Below, in pieces: positions 9,137 to 17,734 of a stretch of DNA of 64,000 bases. The position numbers were made by a program, and so were the translations under genes. The notes below the pieces were generated by a model that had not been told where the DNA came from, ran no database searches, and saw only the letters and a list, made by a program, of their open reading frames with translations. The number at the start of each line of letters is the position of its first letter. The stretch's first letter is position 1. Source of the stretch: Sphingomonas pseudosanguinis (GTDB taxonomy: Bacteria > Pseudomonadota > Alphaproteobacteria > Sphingomonadales > Sphingomonadaceae); NCBI RefSeq assembly GCF_014196255.1, contig NZ_JACIDH010000001.1, positions 496,001 to 560,000 of the forward strand, given 5' to 3'.

Positions 9137-10228
9137 ATGGCGACGACACGGCGCGAGGTGATGGCGGGTGCGGCGGTGCTCGGGCTGGGAACGGCGGTCG
9201 GGCCCGCGCTGGCACGCGCGCCGGGCGCGAACCGGCTGATCGCCGGCACCTATGCCAATGAGGGCGGCAAGGGGCTGTATCCCATCGTCGACGGGCGGGT
9301 CGGCGCGCCGGTGACGGGCATCGTCAATGCCTCTTACGGTGTCGGCAACGGGCCGGGCGGTGCCTTCTATTTCCTGCGCGAACAGGCGGACGGGCATGTC
9401 ACCGCTTATGGTCCGGGCTGGCGCGTGCGCGGCGACGCGTCGACCGGCGGCAAGGACCCGTGTCATGTCGCGCTCGACCGATCCTCGGCCTGTCTGGCGG
9501 TCGCCAATTATTCCAGCGGCTCGGTCGCCTTCTACCAGCTCGACCGGCGGACCGGTGCGCCGGGCGAACCGCGTCTGTTCCAGCATCGGGGGAGCGGCCC
9601 CAACGCCGAGCGTCAGGCGGGACCGCATGCGCATTGGGTCGGGTTCAGCCCCGACCGCCGCTGGCTGCACGCGGTCGATCTGGGGGCGGATGCGATCTTC
9701 GCCTATCGCTTCGATCCGGTCGCGCGCACGCTGGCCGAGCCGGTGATCGCGTGGCACGCCCCCGCCGGGGTTGGGCCGCGCCATATGATCCGCCACCCGA
9801 CGCTGGCGCGCGCCTATGTCGCGTGCGAACTCGAGCCGCGCCTGTTCGTGCTCGATGCGCTGCCCGATGGCCGTTTCCGTGACGCGGGCGAGCGGCCACT
9901 GCTGCCCGAGGGGGCGACGGGGCCGTCCTATGCCGCGCATATCGCGATCGATCGGGCGGGGCGGACGCTTTATGTCTCCAATCGCGGCGCCAACAGCATC
10001 ACCGTCTTCGCACTGGATGCGAAGGGACAGCCCAAGGCGGTGCAGCATGTGTCCACCGGCGGCGACTGGCCACGCTTCTTCCTGCTGCGCGAGGGGCGGG
10101 CCGAGCTGCTGGTCGCCAACGAGCGGTCGGGCACGGTCAACACCTTCCGCATCGGCAAGGACGGGCGTCTGACCGCGACGGGGCAGAGCGTCGCCATTCC
10201 GGGCGTGGTGTTCCTGGCGGAGGTCTGA
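9137..10228 (+). CDS. Tat-exported lactonase-family seven-bladed beta-propeller protein
   Basis: 363 residues of the YbhE/6-phosphogluconolactonase-like fold (COG2706 type). The N-terminus MATTRREVMAGAAVLGLG is a twin-arginine signal ending near ALARA. Characteristic blocks follow: AGTYANEGGKGLY, KDPCHVALDRSSACLAVANY, GPHAHWVGFSPDRRWLHAVDLG, GVGPRHMIRHP, YAAHIAIDRAGRTLYVSNRG and WPRFFLL. Cytoplasmic relatives hydrolyse 6-phosphogluconolactone; a periplasmic member probably opens other sugar lactones, so the substrate is open. ATG 9137 has GGGG five bases upstream; the GTG at 9119 is weaker. The gene follows the phoX terminator and ends just before a 33-bp-arm palindrome, so it may be transcribed alone. 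Confidence 0.85.
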   Translation: MATTRREVMAGAAVLGLGTAVGPALARAPGANRLIAGTYANEGGKGLYPIVDGRVGAPVTGIVNASYGVGNGPGGAFYFLREQADGHVTAYGPGWRVRGDASTGGKDPCHVALDRSSACLAVANYSSGSVAFYQLDRRTGAPGEPRLFQHRGSGPNAERQAGPHAHWVGFSPDRRWLHAVDLGADAIFAYRFDPVARTLAEPVIAWHAPAGVGPRHMIRHPTLARAYVACELEPRLFVLDALPDGRFRDAGERPLLPEGATGPSYAAHIAIDRAGRTLYVSNRGANSITVFALDAKGQPKAVQHVSTGGDWPRFFLLREGRAELLVANERSGTVNTFRIGKDGRLTATGQSVAIPGVVFLAEV

Positions 10229-10234
10229 TCGCCC

Positions 10235-10317
10235 ATCCGTCATTGCGAGCGAAGCGAAGCAATCCAGTGTCTTGGCAAGACGCCCTGGATTGCTTCGCTT
10301 CGCTCGCAATGACGGAT
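10235..10317. repeat. Perfect 33-bp inverted repeat (family R5, CATTGCGAGCGAAGC)
   Basis: The left arm 10235-10267 and right arm 10285-10317 are exact reverse complements with a 17-base loop. It contains CGTCATTGCGAGCGAAGCG and ends in AATCCAG. A second copy with its own perfect arms lies at 52652-52726. It is immediately downstream of the lactonase gene and could also act as a transcript 3' end. Confidence 0.95.
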
Positions 10318-10415
10318 GTTAAGCACAGGTTATGAGGTGCCGAGGCTTTGCTGGTGGCGGGCTTGGGCCGGATCGGGTTAGACGGGCTCTACTCCTTTCC
10401 CTGGGCTGAATATCC

Positions 10416-11120
10416 ATGCGCTTCTTCCAACCCCTGCTCGCCGGCGCGACGCTGTCGGGCCGCCTGATCGCCTGTATCGGCGCGGTGATCGGCATCGCCC
10501 TGACCATCATCGTCTGTGGCGGATTGCCGCCGCTCGGCCCCGACCTGCCGATCATCGTCGCGCCGCTGGGCGCCTCGGCGGTGCTGGTCTTCGCGGTGCC
10601 CGCCAGTCCGCTCGCCCAGCCCTGGTCGGTGGTCGGCGGCAATGTCCTCTCGACCCTGGTCGGGGTGGCGATGTTTCAGGCGATCCCGTCATTGCCGCTG
10701 GCGGCGGGCTGCGCGGTCGGGGGCGCGATCCTGGTCATGTCGCTATGCCGCTGCCTGCATCCGCCGGGCGGGGCGGCGGCGCTGACCGCGGTGATCGGCA
10801 GCCAGGGCATCCATGCGGCGGGTTTTGCCTTCGCCTTCGCGCCGGTGGCGATCAACTCGATCGCGTTGGTGGCGCTGGGCATGTTCTTCCACCGCGCGAC
10901 GGGGCGAAGCTATCCGCACGAGCCGGCCGTCGCGCCGCCGGGCACCGACACTTCGCGCATCCGCCCGGAGGACGTCGATGCGGCGCTGGCGGACATGCAC
11001 GAGAGCTTCGACATCGCGCGCGAGGACCTGGACACGCTGCTCGCCCATGCCGAGCGCCATGCGCGGGCGCGGGCTGCACCGGTGGCGTCCGGGCGATTGC
11101 GGATCTTGCGGCGAAGGTAG
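10416..11120 (+). CDS. HPP-family integral membrane protein
   Basis: 234 residues with four to five transmembrane helices. The HPP motif is clear (CLHPPGGAAALTAVIGS, His about residue 114), as are the family blocks PIIVAPLGASAVLVFAVPAS and LAQPWSVVGGNVLSTLVGV. HPP proteins are inner-membrane proteins; some plant and cyanobacterial members transport nitrite, but no substrate can be assigned here. Many bacterial members carry C-terminal CBS domains. This one ends instead in about 70 soluble residues (IRPEDVDAALADMHESFDI) too short for a CBS pair. No strong SD precedes the ATG. The gene stands alone between a palindrome and a tandem repeat array. Confidence 0.85.
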   Translation: MRFFQPLLAGATLSGRLIACIGAVIGIALTIIVCGGLPPLGPDLPIIVAPLGASAVLVFAVPASPLAQPWSVVGGNVLSTLVGVAMFQAIPSLPLAAGCAVGGAILVMSLCRCLHPPGGAAALTAVIGSQGIHAAGFAFAFAPVAINSIALVALGMFFHRATGRSYPHEPAVAPPGTDTSRIRPEDVDAALADMHESFDIAREDLDTLLAHAERHARARAAPVASGRLRILRRR

Positions 11121-11124
11121 GGGC

Positions 11125-11525
11125 GTGGCCTTCGACTTCGCTCAGGCTGAACGGGGTGGGGGGGTGGGCAATGGATCAACCGCCGTTCACGCTGAGCGAA
11201 GTCGAAGCGCACGCCTCGACCGGGCGGCTTGGCGGATGTTCGCGCGTGACCTTCGACTGCGCTAAGGCTGAACGGGGCGGGGGGTGTGGGCGACGGCCCA
11301 ACCGCCGTTCACGTTGAGCGAATTCGAAGCGCATGCCCTGACTGGGCGGCTTGGCGGGGGTAGGGGCGTGGCCTTCGACTGCGCTCAGGCTGAAAGGGGC
11401 GGGGGGTATGGGCAACGCCCCAACCGCCGTTCACGCTGAGCGAAGTCGAAGCGCACGCCTCGATCCGGCGGCTTGGGGGATGTTTGCCCTTGGCCTTCGA
11501 CTACGCTCAGGCTGAACGGGGCGGG
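11125..11525. repeat. Tandem array of ~122-bp units made of inverted R2 repeats
   Basis: TTCGACT(T/G/A)CGCT...GGCTGAA recurs on the plus strand at 11131, 11252, 11374 and 11496 (periods 121, 122, 122). The inverted form CCGTTCACG(C/T)TGAGCGAA lies between them near 11184, 11304 and 11425. Each unit also carries GGCGGCTTGG. It fills the gap between the HPP gene and the terminator of the convergent TonB receptor gene; no gene is present. Confidence 0.9.
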
Positions 11526-11540
11526 GCGTTTGCCGTCCAA

Positions 11541-11576
11541 CAAAAGGCCCGCCCCTCGAGGTGAGGGACGGGCCTT
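11541..11576 (-). terminator. Intrinsic terminator of the TonB-dependent receptor gene
   Basis: On the minus strand a 14-bp stem (11563-11576 with 11544-11557, one G-U pair) is followed by TTTTGTT. It lies 24 bases past the stop codon. Confidence 0.88.
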
Positions 11577-11599
11577 CTCCGATCAACCGGTCACACCGA

Positions 11600-13924
11600 T
11601 CAGCGATACTTGCCGCTGAACGATATGCCGATGATGCGCGGTTCGTTGAACACGGCCGCCATATAGTTTTCGATCACGCCCTTCAGGTTCTTCTCGTTCG
11701 TGATGTTGCGGGCGAAGACCGACAGGCTCCAGTCGTCATGCGGCGCGGTGTAGCCGATGCTCAGGCCGCCCTCGAAATTGCCGTTCGAGGTGAACTCCTT
11801 GGTCCGGTAGAGGACGAAGTTCGTATAGCCCTGCAGGTTCCAGTCGGTGCTGATGAACGCCTTGCCGCCATTGGCCAGCGGCATGTCGTACTTGGCCGCC
11901 AGGTTCAGGTTGTACTCGGGCGCGTTGGGTAGCGGGTTGCCGTTGATCTGCGCGAAATAGGCGTTCGCGCCGAACACGCGGCGGGTGACGAACGGGTCGA
12001 GCACGGTGCACACCTGCACCCCGTTCAGGCCGCAGGTCTGGGCGAAGACGCGCTTGTCGCGAATCTCCGAGTGCAGCAGGCTGAGGCCCGCCGACAGCGC
12101 CAGGTTGCGCACCGGCAGCCACTGCGCATCGGCTTCCATGCCATAGGCGACCGCCTTGTCCGCGTTGAACAGCACGCCATTGCCATCCGAATCGTTGCCG
12201 TTCAGCTGGATGCCCTTCACGCGGTACGCGAAGGCGGCGGCGTTCAGGCGCAGCGTGTTGTCGAACAGCTTCGACTTGAAGCCGGTCTCGAACGACAGGT
12301 TGGTTTCCGAACCGGCGGTGGTGAAGTCGGAGTTGAACACCGCCGAGCGGCCCTGGATCGTCGGGCCACGGAAGCCTTCGGCTGCGCGGACATAGACGTT
12401 CAGTTCGGGGGTGACTTCATACAGCGCCGACAGGTCCCAGCTGGGCTTGGTGTCGGACAGGCGCACGTCGCGGCGACCGCGATAGGTCGACACGCCGGCG
12501 GCGCTGTCGGCGGTGCGCAGCAGCTGGGTACGCTTGGTATCCTCGCTGACGCGGCCACCGGCGGTCAGCAGCAGGCGATCGGTCGCCTGATAGCTGACTT
12601 GACCGAACAGGCCCCAGGACGTGTTGACGTTGTGCAGGCGGACCCAGTTGTTCGGGTTCGCTCCGATCAGGAAGGCGCGCTGGTAGAAGTCGGTGATGTC
12701 GCGGCTGTCGAAATAGATGCCGCCGAACTGCCACTTGAACGGACCGCCCGAGGTCGAGGCCAGGCGGACTTCCTGCGTCCACTGGTCGAGATCGCGGACC
12801 TGACCCTGGCTCAGGCCATAGCCATTGGGCTGGCCGTTCACCGGGAAGTTGGTCGCCGCGCCGCCATCGGTGTCGCCCTTGCTGAAGCCCGAGGTGGTTT
12901 CATAGGCGGTGATCGACGTCAGCTCGGCCGCGCCCAGGTCCCAGGCAGCGCGCAGCGAGGCGCCCTGCGTGTCATAAGACTGCGGATTGCCGCGCCCTTC
13001 GTCGATCGCGACCTGGTCGCGCGGTTCGGCCGACACGTCGCGCGAACCCTTCTTCAGCGCCCCGCGATGGAACAGCGTCGAGGTGCCGTCATACCAGCGG
13101 GCGTGGCCGGCCAGGTTGAACGACAGCGTCTCGGTCGGCGTGAACAGCAGCTGGAGGCGCACGTCGCGCTCGGTGAAGCCGCCCATCGCGTCCTTCTTGG
13201 GCGTCAGCGTACGATCGGCGCTGGGGCCGGCATAGACATTGTCGACCCAGTTGTCGCGGTGCTGGACCAGCGCCGACAGGCGGAAGGCCAGCACGTCGGC
13301 GATCAGCGGGCCGCCGACGCCCGCGTCCATGCTGATCGTGTTGTAGGTGCCGATCGAGGCGGTGGCGCGGCTCTTGAACTCCTGGCTCGGCTTGATCGTG
13401 TCGAATTTGATGATGCCGGCGGTCGTGTTGCGACCGAACAGCGAGCCCTGCGGCCCGCGCAGCACTTCGACTTGGTCGACGTCGAACACCGGGTTCGACT
13501 TCAGCACGACATGTTCGAGGACGACGTCGTCCTGGATGATCGACACCGGCTGCGACGCGCCGAGATAGAAGTCGATGTTACCCAGGCCACGGATGTAGAA
13601 GCGCGGGAAGATGCGGCCCGTGGTGGTTTCGGCATAAAGGCCGGGGACGCGGCCCGACAGCGCCAGAATGTCCTCGCCGCCCTGCTGGAAGGCGCGCAGG
13701 TCCTGGCCGCCGACGACGCCGACCGACACCGGCACGCGGTTCAGGCTTTCCGAACGACGCTCGGCGGTGACGACGATGTCGTTCAGCCCGGCCTGGTCGT
13801 CGCCCTGTTCGCCGGCGGCGTTGGTCGTCGTGCCCTGGTCGGCGGTCTGCGCGATCGCCGGCACGGCCGCCAGCGTTCCCCACGCCGCGCCCAGCAGCGC
13901 CACGGTCTTGATAACGGACTTCAT
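11600..13924 (-). CDS. TonB-dependent outer-membrane receptor, 774 aa
   Basis: A ligand-gated 22-strand outer-membrane transporter powered by TonB-ExbBD. It has a signal peptide (MKSVIKTVALLGAAWGTLAAV...AIAQ), a TonB-box-like segment (DIVVTAERR), and a plug domain with LNRVPVSVGVVGGQDLRAF, FYIRGLGNIDF and VEVLRGPQGSLFGRNTTAG. The beta-barrel ends in the usual aromatic/charged strand (RIIGISFSGKYR). No N-terminal STN signalling domain is present. The substrate is unknown. Its position between phoX and the Pit operon suggests an organic phosphate or a metal needed by PhoX, which is inference. ATG 13924 has GGGGA about six bases upstream; the GTG four codons earlier lies inside that SD. Divergent from the AtoE-type gene. 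Confidence 0.92.
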   Translation of the reverse strand: MKSVIKTVALLGAAWGTLAAVPAIAQTADQGTTTNAAGEQGDDQAGLNDIVVTAERRSESLNRVPVSVGVVGGQDLRAFQQGGEDILALSGRVPGLYAETTTGRIFPRFYIRGLGNIDFYLGASQPVSIIQDDVVLEHVVLKSNPVFDVDQVEVLRGPQGSLFGRNTTAGIIKFDTIKPSQEFKSRATASIGTYNTISMDAGVGGPLIADVLAFRLSALVQHRDNWVDNVYAGPSADRTLTPKKDAMGGFTERDVRLQLLFTPTETLSFNLAGHARWYDGTSTLFHRGALKKGSRDVSAEPRDQVAIDEGRGNPQSYDTQGASLRAAWDLGAAELTSITAYETTSGFSKGDTDGGAATNFPVNGQPNGYGLSQGQVRDLDQWTQEVRLASTSGGPFKWQFGGIYFDSRDITDFYQRAFLIGANPNNWVRLHNVNTSWGLFGQVSYQATDRLLLTAGGRVSEDTKRTQLLRTADSAAGVSTYRGRRDVRLSDTKPSWDLSALYEVTPELNVYVRAAEGFRGPTIQGRSAVFNSDFTTAGSETNLSFETGFKSKLFDNTLRLNAAAFAYRVKGIQLNGNDSDGNGVLFNADKAVAYGMEADAQWLPVRNLALSAGLSLLHSEIRDKRVFAQTCGLNGVQVCTVLDPFVTRRVFGANAYFAQINGNPLPNAPEYNLNLAAKYDMPLANGGKAFISTDWNLQGYTNFVLYRTKEFTSNGNFEGGLSIGYTAPHDDWSLSVFARNITNEKNLKGVIENYMAAVFNEPRIIGISFSGKYR

Positions 13925-14157
13925 CTTGTTCCCCACGCTCGACGGATCGGTCGATGCCGTCCGCCTGATTGCAATTTCTCCCGGTGAGGCGGGCGGTTAG
14001 AGGCGCATTATGGCGCTTACGTGACAGAGGTGATGCGCTGCGAGCACAGTTACAAAGGAATATGCGGTTCGACGGCCGGCACCGTCATGCAACGCAACGC
14101 GGCCTGCCGCATTGATGCCCGAAAGGCTGTTTCGACGGCGCAACGACGGGGGATGGC

Positions 14158-15606
14158 ATGGTGGAGGCGGTAACCGGGCGCGAAGCGAGGGGCGGCGAAG
14201 GGGCACTGGCGCGGCTGGCATTGCGGTTCACCGGCTGGGCCGAGCGCTGGTTTCCCGATGCCTTCGTCTTCGTCGCGATCGCGGTGGTGGTCGTGGCCGC
14301 CGCCGCGATGATCAACGGCGCCTCGGCCCCCGCCGTCGCCAAGAGCTTCGGCGATGGCTTCTGGACGCTGATCCCCTTCACCATGCAAATGGCCTTCGTC
14401 ACGATCGGCGGCTATGTCGTCGCGACCTCGCGGCCCGTCCAACGCTTGATCGACTGGCTGGCCGAGCGGCCCCGCAGCGCGCGCGGCGCGATCGGCCTCA
14501 TCGCCTTTGCGACCATGGTCTCCTCGCTGCTCAGCTGGGGATTGAGCCTGATTTTCGGCGGGCTGCTGGCGCGGGCCTGCGCGCGGCGGACCGAGCTGCG
14601 GATGGATTACCGCGCGGCGGGGGCGGCGGCCTATCTGGGGCTGGGCGCGACCTGGGCGATGGGGCTGTCCTCCTCTTCCGCGCAGCTTCAGGCCAATCCC
14701 GCCAGCCTGCCGCCCGCGCTGCTGCCCATCACCGGCGTCATCCCGTTCAGCCAGACGATCTTCCTGTGGCAGTCGATGCTGATCGCCGGCGTGCTGATCC
14801 TCCTGTCGACGATCATCGCGGTCGCCTCCGCCCCCGGTCGCGACACCGCCGTCACCGCGCAGGACATGGGCATCGACCCGGCGCGCGAAGCGGATGATCT
14901 GCCGCCGCGCACCCAGCCGGGCGAATGGCTGGAACATGCGCCGCTGCTCACGATCCTCATCGGGCTGCTGGCGCTGGGCTGGCTGGTGCAGGAGTTTGCG
15001 CGGCAGGACTGGATGATCGCCATCTCCAACCTCAACACCTACAATTTCCTGTTCCTGATGGCGGGGCTGGTGCTGCACTGGCGGCCCAAGCGCTTCCTGA
15101 TCGCATTGGGACGCTCGGTGCCGGCGACGGCGGGCATATTGATCCAATATCCCTTCTACGCCGCGATCGCCGCGATGCTGACCGGCGCGACCAACGCCGC
15201 CGGGGTGGGCGTCGCCGACCGGATCGCGCAGGCCTTCGTCGCGCTCAATACGCAAGGGTCGTTTCCGCTGACCATGGGCGCCTATTCGGCGATCCTGGGT
15301 TTCTTCATCCCCTCGGGCGGCGGCAAATGGCTGCTCGAGGCGCCCTATGTGATGCAGGCGGCGAACGAATTGCAGGTCCATCTCGGCTGGGCGGTGCAGA
15401 TCTACAACGCGTCCGAGGCGTTGCCCAACCTGATCAATCCCTTCTGGATGCTGCCCTTGCTGGGCATATTGGGGCTGAAGGCGCGCGATATCGTCGGCTT
15501 CAGCTTCCTGCAGCTGATCGTCCACCTGCCGGTGGTGCTGTTCCTGCTCTGGGCGCTGTCCTTCACGCTGCCCTATCAGCCGCCGATGATGCCCGGAACC
15601 GGATGA
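14158..15606 (+). CDS. Short-chain fatty acid transporter, AtoE/TIGR00366 family
   Basis: 482 residues with about ten to twelve transmembrane helices, an inner-membrane transporter of the AtoE family that carries short-chain fatty acids such as acetoacetate or butyrate. Family features: RFTGWAERWFPDAFVFVAIA at the N-terminus, FGDGFWTLIPFTMQMAFV, SLLSWGLSLIFGGLLAR, GLSSSSAQL, YPFYAAIAAMLTGA, GFFIPSGGGKWLLEAPYV, and a C-terminus rich in hydrophobic helices. The start ATG has GGGGGA five bases upstream. It diverges from the TonB receptor gene (233-base gap). The candidate Pho box of the next operon begins right at its stop codon, so transcription of the two units may interact. Confidence 0.88.
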   Translation: MVEAVTGREARGGEGALARLALRFTGWAERWFPDAFVFVAIAVVVVAAAAMINGASAPAVAKSFGDGFWTLIPFTMQMAFVTIGGYVVATSRPVQRLIDWLAERPRSARGAIGLIAFATMVSSLLSWGLSLIFGGLLARACARRTELRMDYRAAGAAAYLGLGATWAMGLSSSSAQLQANPASLPPALLPITGVIPFSQTIFLWQSMLIAGVLILLSTIIAVASAPGRDTAVTAQDMGIDPAREADDLPPRTQPGEWLEHAPLLTILIGLLALGWLVQEFARQDWMIAISNLNTYNFLFLMAGLVLHWRPKRFLIALGRSVPATAGILIQYPFYAAIAAMLTGATNAAGVGVADRIAQAFVALNTQGSFPLTMGAYSAILGFFIPSGGGKWLLEAPYVMQAANELQVHLGWAVQIYNASEALPNLINPFWMLPLLGILGLKARDIVGFSFLQLIVHLPVVLFLLWALSFTLPYQPPMMPGTG

Positions 15607-15624
15607 CTGTCACATAGTTGTAAC
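15607..15624 (+). promoter_or_regulatory. Candidate Pho box upstream of the DUF47-Pit operon
   Basis: CTGTCAC, a four-base spacer, then TTGTAAC: two 7-base half-sites at 11-base spacing that resemble the PhoB consensus. It lies 160 bases before the DUF47 start, immediately after the preceding stop codon. In Sinorhizobium meliloti the homologous orfA-pit operon is repressed by PhoB, so a repressing role is plausible. The second half-site is imperfect. Confidence 0.45.
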
Positions 15625-15784
15625 CCAGTTTTGCTTGACGTGGTGCCTGCGGCTGGTCAGGGGGGCGGCGTTCGTACCATCTTCCGTTCATGACCCTGTT
15701 ACGGTCCGGCGTTTCGCCGTGGCCCGATAGGCCATGGGCCAAAGACGTGTATGATATCGGATCACTATCGGGGTTTACCGACTG

Positions 15785-16429
15785 ATGTTCGCCTGGTTTC
15801 AACGCCTTCTGCCGAAGACGGGCAATTTTTTCGAACTGTTCGAGGCGCAGGCCGCGACGATCCTGGCGGGGGCCGAGGCCACCGTCCGGCTGTTCGACAC
15901 GCAGGGTGACACCGCCGACGAGATCGCCGTCGTCGCCGCGCGCGAGCATGACGCGGACGAGATCACCCGCAAGGTGCTGACCTCGGTCCGCTCGACCTTC
16001 CTGACGCCGTTCGACCGCGCCTCGATCACCTCGCTGATCGGCTCGCTCGACGACACGATCGACGAGATGCACGCCGCCGCCACCGCGATCGGCCTGTACC
16101 GGCTGACCCGCTTCGCCCCCGAAATGCGCGAGATGGCCACCGTCGCGGTCGAGGCGGCCCGTCTGACCGTCGAGGCGATGCCGCTGATGCGTGACGTCGC
16201 GCGCAACGGCGACCGGCTGCACGCGCTGACCGAAGAGCTGGTCCGCCTGGAGGGCCGCGCCGACGACATCCATGCCGCCGGCCTGAAGCGCACGCTGGAG
16301 GAATGCGGCGAGCGCGACACGCTGCGCTTCGTGATCGAGCGCGAGGTGTACAAGCATCTGGAACGCATCCTCGACGCGTTCGAGGATGTCGCCGACGAGA
16401 TCGACGGCATCGTCATCGATCACGCCTGA
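15785..16429 (+). CDS. DUF47 (PhoU-like) Pit accessory protein
   Basis: 214 residues, all-helical, cytoplasmic and rich in Glu/Asp, like PhoU-type three-helix bundles. It starts MFAWFQRLLPKTGNFFELFE, the usual DUF47 opening, followed by the conserved helix REHDADEITRKVLTSVRSTF, then the TPFDRASITSLIGSLDDTID block (the DR..I..L...LDD motif) and a C-terminal helix ending in DEIDGIVIDHA. DUF47 proteins are encoded beside Pit transporters and are thought to control them, as PhoU does for PstSCAB. Only 10 bases separate it from pit. No SD is obvious right before the ATG. Confidence 0.92.
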   Translation: MFAWFQRLLPKTGNFFELFEAQAATILAGAEATVRLFDTQGDTADEIAVVAAREHDADEITRKVLTSVRSTFLTPFDRASITSLIGSLDDTIDEMHAAATAIGLYRLTRFAPEMREMATVAVEAARLTVEAMPLMRDVARNGDRLHALTEELVRLEGRADDIHAAGLKRTLEECGERDTLRFVIEREVYKHLERILDAFEDVADEIDGIVIDHA

Positions 16430-16439
16430 GGCGGCGGCC

Positions 16440-17453
16440 ATGCACGAACTTGCCACTCCCCTGCTGGTCGGCCTGATCCTGGTCGCGCTGGCGTTCGATT
16501 ATCTCAACGGCCTGCACGACGCGGCCAATTCGATCGCGACCGTGGTGGCGACGCGGCTGTTGTCGCCGGTCGCGGCGGTGGTGTTCGCCGCCTTCTTCAA
16601 CTTCGCGGCCTATTTCCTGACCGTCGCCTTCCCCAGCCTGCATGCGGTGGCGGAGACGATCGGCAAGAACCTGATCGACCAGAGCGTGGTGACGCCGGCC
16701 GTCATCTTCGGCGCGCTGGGCGGGGCGATGGCATGGAACGTCATCACCTGGCTGCGCGGTATTCCGTCCTCGTCCAGTCATGCGCTGGTCGGCGGGCTGG
16801 TCGGTGCCGGCGTCGCCCATGCGGGCATGGGCGCGGTGCAATGGGCGGGCCTGAACAAGACGCTGCTCGCCATCGTCCTGTCCCCGCTGCTGGGCATGAT
16901 GCTGGCGATGCTGGTCATGCTGCTGAGCAGCTGGGCATTGCGCAAATCCAGCGCGGGCGGGGCGGAGCGCAGCTTCCGCGCGCTGCACCTCGTCTCATCG
17001 GCGGCCTATTCGCTCAGCCACGGCCTGAACGACGCGCAGAAGACGATGGGCATCATCACCGTCCTCCTCTATTCGACCGGCCGCCTGACCGGACCGTTCG
17101 AGGTGCCGCACTGGGTCGCCATCTCCTGCTATATCGCGATCGCGCTGGGCACGATGACCGGCGGCTGGCGCATCATCGAGACGATGGGCACCCGCATCAC
17201 CAAGCTGTCGCAGCATCAGGGCTTCAGCGCCTCGACCGCCGGGTCGATCGTGATCTTCCTGGCCTCGGCCATGGGTATCCCGGTGTCGACGACGCACACC
17301 ATCACCGGCTCGATCATCGGCGCGGGCGTGGCCAGGCGGGCCTCGGCGGTGCGCTGGGGCGTGGCGGGCAATGTGGTGATCGCCTGGATCATCACCATCC
17401 CGGCCTCCGCCGCGATGGGGGCGGGGTTCTACCTGCTGACCCGGTTGTTCTGA
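16440..17453 (+). CDS. pit: Low-affinity inorganic phosphate transporter (PiT family)
   Basis: 337 residues with about ten membrane helices; it imports metal-phosphate by proton symport across the inner membrane. The duplicated PiT signature is present in both halves: FDYLNGLHDAANSIATVVA near residue 20 and YSLSHGLNDAQKTMGIITV near residue 190. GIPSSSSHALVGGLVGAGVA and GIPVSTTHTITGSIIGAG form the paired Ser/Thr-rich loops. ATG 16440 is chosen because the protein family starts here; the longer frame to 16386 overlaps the DUF47 gene. It is the second gene of a DUF47-pit operon ending in a strong terminator. It would serve phosphate-replete growth, complementing PhoX under starvation. Confidence 0.95.
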   Translation: MHELATPLLVGLILVALAFDYLNGLHDAANSIATVVATRLLSPVAAVVFAAFFNFAAYFLTVAFPSLHAVAETIGKNLIDQSVVTPAVIFGALGGAMAWNVITWLRGIPSSSSHALVGGLVGAGVAHAGMGAVQWAGLNKTLLAIVLSPLLGMMLAMLVMLLSSWALRKSSAGGAERSFRALHLVSSAAYSLSHGLNDAQKTMGIITVLLYSTGRLTGPFEVPHWVAISCYIAIALGTMTGGWRIIETMGTRITKLSQHQGFSASTAGSIVIFLASAMGIPVSTTHTITGSIIGAGVARRASAVRWGVAGNVVIAWIITIPASAAMGAGFYLLTRLF

Positions 17454-17458
17454 TGACG

Positions 17459-17483
17459 GGGGAGGCGAGGGCCTCCCCTTTTT
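17459..17483 (+). terminator. Intrinsic terminator of the DUF47-pit operon
   Basis: An 8-bp stem GGGGAGGC/GCCTCCCC (17459-17466 with 17471-17478) is followed by TTTTT, six bases after the pit stop. Confidence 0.9.
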
Positions 17484-17497
17484 CTCATACTCAACAT

Positions 17498-17696
17498 CCG
17501 TTCAGCCTGAGCGCAGTCAAAAATCCTTCCTCCCCTGTAAGGGGAGGGGGACCAGCGAAGCTGGTGGAGGGGTGTTACCCGTTGTGAGTGAGGTCCGCCC
17601 TCGCCGAGCGGGACACCCCTCCGTCAGGCCTGCGGCCTGCCACCTCCCCTTACAGGGGAGGAATGGGGGGGCTTCGACTGCGCTCAGGCTGAACGG
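17498..17696. repeat. Composite repeat: R1 element flanked by inverted R2 repeats
   Basis: The R1 element (17529-17661, 133 bp) starts with CCTCCCCTGTAAGGGGAGG and ends with CCTCCCCTTACAGGGGAGG; within it are ACCAGCGAAGCTGGT and GGCAGGCC/GGCCTGCC hairpins. It is bracketed by R2 in opposite orientation: CCGTTCAGCCTGAGCGCAG (17498) and CTTCGACTGCGCTCAGG (17672). The same bracketed arrangement occurs at 39363-39620 and around 52351. No gene is present between 17484 and 17734. Confidence 0.9.
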
Positions 17697-17734
17697 AGGA
17701 TGGGAATGAACTACATCGGCCCATCCCCACACCC

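Noticed and set aside
8651..10309. Long minus-strand open frame (552 aa) over phoX and the lactonase gene
   Set aside because: Low-complexity Arg-rich antisense frame crossing two real genes and a palindrome.
11125..11525. Possible CRISPR array
   Set aside because: Units are about 122 bp with palindromic parts and no unique spacers of uniform length; no cas genes nearby.
14001..14050. Pho box for the TonB receptor gene
   Set aside because: Only one good half-site (GTGACAG at 14021); neighbours at 11-base spacing do not match the consensus.
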